A stretch of 25,409 nt of DNA, from positions 1-25,409 of IMG/VR virus record IMGVR_UViG_3300027741_000249. The stretch is one strand, 5' to 3'. Made by a program: the position numbers and the translations under genes. The notes beneath the pieces are model-generated. The model searched no databases and was not told the origin of the DNA. It was given only the letters and a program-made list of their open reading frames with translations. Each line of letters begins with the position of its first letter. Position 1 is the stretch's first letter. Origin of the DNA: a virus. Below, one piece after another: positions 23,134-25,409 of the stretch.

Positions 23134-23571
23134 TTAGACCGGGCGGACACGGGATGCCTTGGCGCGAACCTGGCCCTGGTATTCCTCATGCTCAACCGTG
23201 ATGAGCACGTCCTGCCCGATGAAGTCAGACAGCTCAATCTTCGAGCCACCATCTGGGGTGCGGCGAATGGGCACGCCATAGTCAGCGCACATCTGCTTTA
23301 CCATATACAGGTACTTAGGTGCATTCTCCATCACACGGTAGGTGATGAGTGACACGCCCTCTGGATCGCCATCAGCGAAATCTACAGGATACTGGTCAGG
23401 AGTAATGCGATGAGTAAACACACCCATACGATTACCGCTGTTCTTAGACTTCTGACCAACTGCTGTGATGACGGAACCACGATACTCACCTACAGGCAGA
23501 GGGCTAGGGGGTTTAGCATCGTTAATGTCAGTGCTAAACTCAAACACGCTAGGCATATTTTCATCAGTCAT
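23134..23571 (-). CDS. DUF669-like ssDNA-binding-type protein
   Basis: A 145-residue protein resembling DUF669 and related OB-fold-like phage recombination partners. It has 'PLPVGEYRGSVITAVGQKSK', 'NSGNRMGVFTHRIT' and an end 'GQDVLITVEHEEYQGQVRAK', the typical 'GEY-A-I--A--K-TKSGN', then 'G----V-V-H-EYNG---N-V' layout. It would bind ssDNA beside the Sak4-like recombinase and nuclease encoded just upstream. The ATG directly follows a TAA (TAAATG); AGGA lies 8 bases before it. A promoter with a palindrome at its start site precedes it, inside the gap before the 102-aa gene. Residues about 80-125 contain the small helix 'ENAPKYLYMVKQMCADYGVP'. Confidence 0.6.
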   Translation of the reverse strand: MTDENMPSVFEFSTDINDAKPPSPLPVGEYRGSVITAVGQKSKNSGNRMGVFTHRITPDQYPVDFADGDPEGVSLITYRVMENAPKYLYMVKQMCADYGVPIRRTPDGGSKIELSDFIGQDVLITVEHEEYQGQVRAKASRVRPV

Positions 23572-23670
23572 TTAGGCATTCCTGTCTCTTGTTGCAACAA
23601 AATGGTTGTAGGCTAGTACGCACACCATGTCAACCACTACATGTGGTATGCGATCTGGTGGACCAGACAC
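23572..23670 (-). CDS. Possible 32-aa peptide gene
   Basis: The whole gap between the 102-aa gene and the DUF669-like gene is open in one frame: GTG overlapping the preceding TAG (TAGTG), 32 codons, then TAA abutting the next ATG. The peptide begins 'MSGPPDRIPHVVVDMVCVLA' and ends 'NHFVATRDRNA'. No clear ribosome site precedes the GTG; translational coupling would be needed. An inner ATG (codon 15) is a weaker start. A random frame this short could stay open, so the call is tentative. Confidence 0.38.
   Translation of the reverse strand: MSGPPDRIPHVVVDMVCVLAYNHFVATRDRNA
23589..23600. repeat. TTGTTGCAACAA palindrome, operator candidate
   Basis: A perfect 12-base palindrome lying just downstream of a promoter-like -10 box, near the expected transcription start for the DUF669-like gene. 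A dimeric repressor could bind here. No second copy was noticed at the other promoters. Confidence 0.4.
23605..23633 (-). promoter_or_regulatory. Sigma70-type promoter for the DUF669-like gene
   Basis: Read on the - strand: TTGACA (23633-23628), a 17-base spacer, then TACAAC (23610-23605). The -35 is a perfect consensus with optimal spacing; the -10 matches 4/6. The start would lie near 23598, about 27 bases before ATG 23571. Confidence 0.5.
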
Positions 23671-23978
23671 TACGGGTTGAATGGCCGTGCTGTGTCCTGG
23701 TCAATCTGTGTCTCACCGAACAGCTTGTTAAGCATGGCGGTGCATTCGTACACTTTGATGTGTCCATCTACTACACGCATCATCACACCATAATCAGCTT
23801 CACGGTATGTAGGTGCTGCTAGTTCGTACGCTAGTGCAAACTGAGTACGTGCTTTGTGAAGCAACTCAATGCCTTGCTGAATGTGTGCATTGGCATTGTC
23901 AAATACATCATCACACAGGGAGGTTGACTTTGTTGTATCCGGCGTCTTTCCACGATTTGTAGTAGTCTTCGATACCAT
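23670..23978 (-). CDS. Hypothetical protein overlapping the recombinase gene (102 aa)
   Basis: I do not recognise this 102-residue protein. It begins Lys/Thr-rich ('MVSKTTTNRGKTPDTTKSTS'), then forms long helices ('FDNANAHIQQGIELLHKART', 'ADYGVMMRVVDGHIKVYECT'). The frame extends up to 24074 inside the recombinase gene. ATG 23978 has AAAGGA 7 bases upstream and is the likely start, so the two genes still overlap by 68 bases. Helical, with a single domain, it could be a partner of the recombinase; this is inference from place only. Confidence 0.6.
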   Translation of the reverse strand: MVSKTTTNRGKTPDTTKSTSLCDDVFDNANAHIQQGIELLHKARTQFALAYELAAPTYREADYGVMMRVVDGHIKVYECTAMLNKLFGETQIDQDTARPFNP

Positions 23979-24723
23979 GACCTGTTCCTTTCTGTTGATC
24001 GTAGGTCCACTTGAACCTACTTTGTCCATCAGGAGTGATGAACATTCTAGTGCGCATTGGTTTATGCAAACCATGATTACGAACGTAAACTAAACGCTCA
24101 CGTCCTGTATCTTCTACGCGCCATATCTCACTGATGCGTGGTGGTATTGCATCAGCAGCACCACCTTTAAGTGACATAGTGATGGACTCAATCTCTTGCT
24201 TGCTGTCGTATGTCTCCATGTCATGTGCAATAATGATGAAGTGACAGCCATTAGATCGACTTACCATCTCTACCATGAGCAAGAAGTCAACAGTCAATGC
24301 AGTACGAGTGCCATACGCACGTAGCCCTGGCGACTCGATAGATGACTTGAATGAGTTATTGCTACTGTCTTTGTGCTCAATAGCATAACGCATTGCAAGT
24401 TGTGTGAAGCTAGTCACACTGTCGATGATAACAGTGTCAATCTTATCCTGCTTGAATAGATCAAGTAAGTCACGCTCGATGCTGCCACCTTGTTTGAAGT
24501 CTGCCATCTTCTTTGTGTTGTATGTAGAGAAGTCAGCAACAAGAATGTCATCACGCTTAGGCAGTGATGCAGTGCCATTAGGATCGAACAGTAGCCATAG
24601 CTTTTTGCCTGGTGCAGTAGATGCTAGGACTGTCTTGCCACATGCAGGCTTGCCCCATAGCAGCATAGTCAACTGTTCTGTCTTAGCAGACTGCGACTGT
24701 ACCTCAATTGCACCTAGCCTCAT
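23911..24723 (-). CDS. Sak4-like RecA-fold recombinase (AAA_24 type)
   Basis: A 270-residue RecA-like ATPase. Walker A is 'GKPACGKT' (24-31), preceded by 'TMLLWG', and Walker B is 'IDTVIIDSVT' (95-104, D101). The sensor-like strand is 'CHFIIIAHDMETYD', and the end has 'TPDGQSRFKWTYD'. This is the layout of phage AAA_24/Sak4 proteins, single-strand annealing recombinases that work with an SSB-like partner, here probably the DUF669-like protein. The ATG overlaps the stop of the 81-aa gene (ATGA). Together with the nuclease at the right edge it makes a nuclease-annealase-SSB cassette. Confidence 0.8.
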   Translation of the reverse strand: MRLGAIEVQSQSAKTEQLTMLLWGKPACGKTVLASTAPGKKLWLLFDPNGTASLPKRDDILVADFSTYNTKKMADFKQGGSIERDLLDLFKQDKIDTVIIDSVTSFTQLAMRYAIEHKDSSNNSFKSSIESPGLRAYGTRTALTVDFLLMVEMVSRSNGCHFIIIAHDMETYDSKQEIESITMSLKGGAADAIPPRISEIWRVEDTGRERLVYVRNHGLHKPMRTRMFITPDGQSRFKWTYDQQKGTGHGIEDYYKSWKDAGYNKVNLPV

Positions 24724-24965
24724 CGCTCACGATACACCCATAGCGCTTCACCAATCTTCTTACAACGATAAATGCGCTCGCTGTATAGATTGACTGGTTT
24801 AAGAAAGTTACTCACCCTGATCTTGTCTGCGGAGTTAGGGATTACGTATCCCTCACCAGGCTTTAGCACGCTTAGGCGGCTAATGATGTCATCAGCCTCA
24901 CTTGTCTTAGAGTATTTGCGTACAAACGTAGGCACCATCTGTGGCATAAGCAAGTCATCAGACAT
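24720..24965 (-). CDS. Hypothetical protein (81 aa) in recombination cassette
   Basis: I do not recognise this 81-residue protein. It has Ser/Lys-rich and small beta-like parts ('ISRLSVLKPGEGYVIPNSAD', 'KIRVSNFLKPVNLYSERIYR', 'CKKIGEALWVYRER') that could form a compact DNA-binding fold of the Arc or winged type, but no family is clear. The stop overlaps the recombinase start (ATGA), and a GGAGA ribosome site precedes its ATG two bases after the nuclease stop. Tight coupling to both neighbours suggests a function in the same pathway. Confidence 0.66.
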   Translation of the reverse strand: MSDDLLMPQMVPTFVRKYSKTSEADDIISRLSVLKPGEGYVIPNSADKIRVSNFLKPVNLYSERIYRCKKIGEALWVYRER

Positions 24966-24967
24966 GT

Positions 24968-25409
24968 TTAATCTCCTGTTGCCTGTTCATGCAGCGGACT
25001 CCACTCGTCCGATGGCATGTCATTGTATATGAGCTTGCGATCTTCTGGATCACTAGCGCATAGTGGAATGAAACTGCATGGTCTAAAATAACGATTGCAG
25101 CTGTGTGTATATTTAGGTGCAGACATAGGATCATCTATGTATGTGTCATGCAGGTCAATAGTGTGCAGCACCCACTTGAGCCACTGATCCTTCATAAACT
25201 GTGGCCGTATGGTAGGCACGTATGCTATGCCATCAGTGATGGATCTAGGCAACGGCAGCGTTAGGCCAATGACTAAGCCGCGGTCTACTATTGTATTAGC
25301 AAACACACCAGCCGCCACGTTGTAACCAGTTACCTGATGTGACATGTGGTATGACTCACGCCATGCACGGTCTAGCCTGCCACTAGTCTTGTTCTCTTGT
25401 GCAACTAGA
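24968..25409 (-). CDS. PD-(D/E)XK nuclease, Cas4-like (5'-partial)
   Basis: The frame is open to the right edge, with protein-like sequence before the first in-window ATG (25345), so the N-terminal part lies outside. The segment 'LVAQENKTSGRLDRAWRESY' carries an E-N-K of (D/E)xK type. Further on are 'IRPQFMKDQWLKWVLHTIDL' and a C-terminal Cys set in 'HSCNRYFRPCSFIPLC' (C-x6-C-x5-C), as in Cas4/AddB-type nucleases with an iron-sulphur cluster. One more Cys should lie in the missing N-terminus. It would resect DNA ends for the Sak4-like annealase. The call of an exonuclease is from these motifs only. Confidence 0.7.
   Translation of the reverse strand, partial: LVAQENKTSGRLDRAWRESYHMSHQVTGYNVAAGVFANTIVDRGLVIGLTLPLPRSITDGIAYVPTIRPQFMKDQWLKWVLHTIDLHDTYIDDPMSAPKYTHSCNRYFRPCSFIPLCASDPEDRKLIYNDMPSDEWSPLHEQATGD

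Noticed and set aside
1-25409. CRISPR array, insertion sequence or diversity-generating retroelement
   Set aside because: No spaced direct repeats, transposase, reverse transcriptase or template repeat was seen; the repeats found are inverted and short.

Overview
This window is part of a tailed-phage genome, most likely a short-tailed (podovirus-like) phage of a bacterium that I cannot identify from the sequence. The case for a phage is the continuous head-tail-ejection gene run on the + strand, the dense packing with 1-4 base start/stop overlaps, and a phage replication/recombination set on the - strand. The podovirus reading rests on a P22 gp10-like tail protein, a row of large Ala/Gln-rich ejection-type proteins, and the absence of tape-measure, tail-tube or sheath genes. 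No integrase, terminase, endolysin, phage RNA polymerase, tRNA or CRISPR array is visible here. Both edges cut genes: the portal gene on the left and a PD-(D/E)XK nuclease gene on the right.

+ strand, 1-16439 (virion genes): portal, scaffold-like protein, major capsid protein, two small head-region proteins and a strong intrinsic terminator (4726-4751). Then come a head-tail adaptor, a gp10-like tail protein, a tail fibre with a compositionally different C-terminal end, a small fibre-associated protein and a one-span membrane protein (holin candidate). A 255-base gap (8576-8830) holds several inverted repeats. After it come two GNAT acetyltransferases flanking a Gly/Ala-rich 'MCG' protein, two further ejection-type proteins, and a 953-aa ejection protein whose coding continues, one frame over, into a 256-aa ORF. 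That split is the most interesting coding anomaly in the window.

- strand, 25409-16440 (replication and recombination, read right to left): Cas4-like nuclease (partial), an 81-aa protein, a Sak4-like RecA-fold recombinase, a 102-aa protein, a possible 32-aa peptide and a DUF669-like ssDNA-binding-type protein. A consensus promoter sitting in a nested dyad drives an 84-aa gene, which is followed by a branched RNA-like element and a strong terminator. Beyond the terminator come a ribbon-helix-helix-like regulator, a RecD/Dda-type helicase, a 56-aa FlbD-like protein, a P-loop (deoxy)nucleotide kinase, a SANT/Myb-like protein, a family A DNA polymerase carrying an N-terminal UDG-like domain, and a DUF3987-like ATPase. 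The two transcription units converge with no spacer at 16439/16440, where a hairpin lies inside the end of the ATPase gene.

Inferred division of labour: the - strand unit supplies DNA replication, nucleotide supply and annealing-type recombination. The + strand unit builds the capsid, the short tail and the proteins ejected into the host. All functional calls come from reading motifs by eye; no database search was run.
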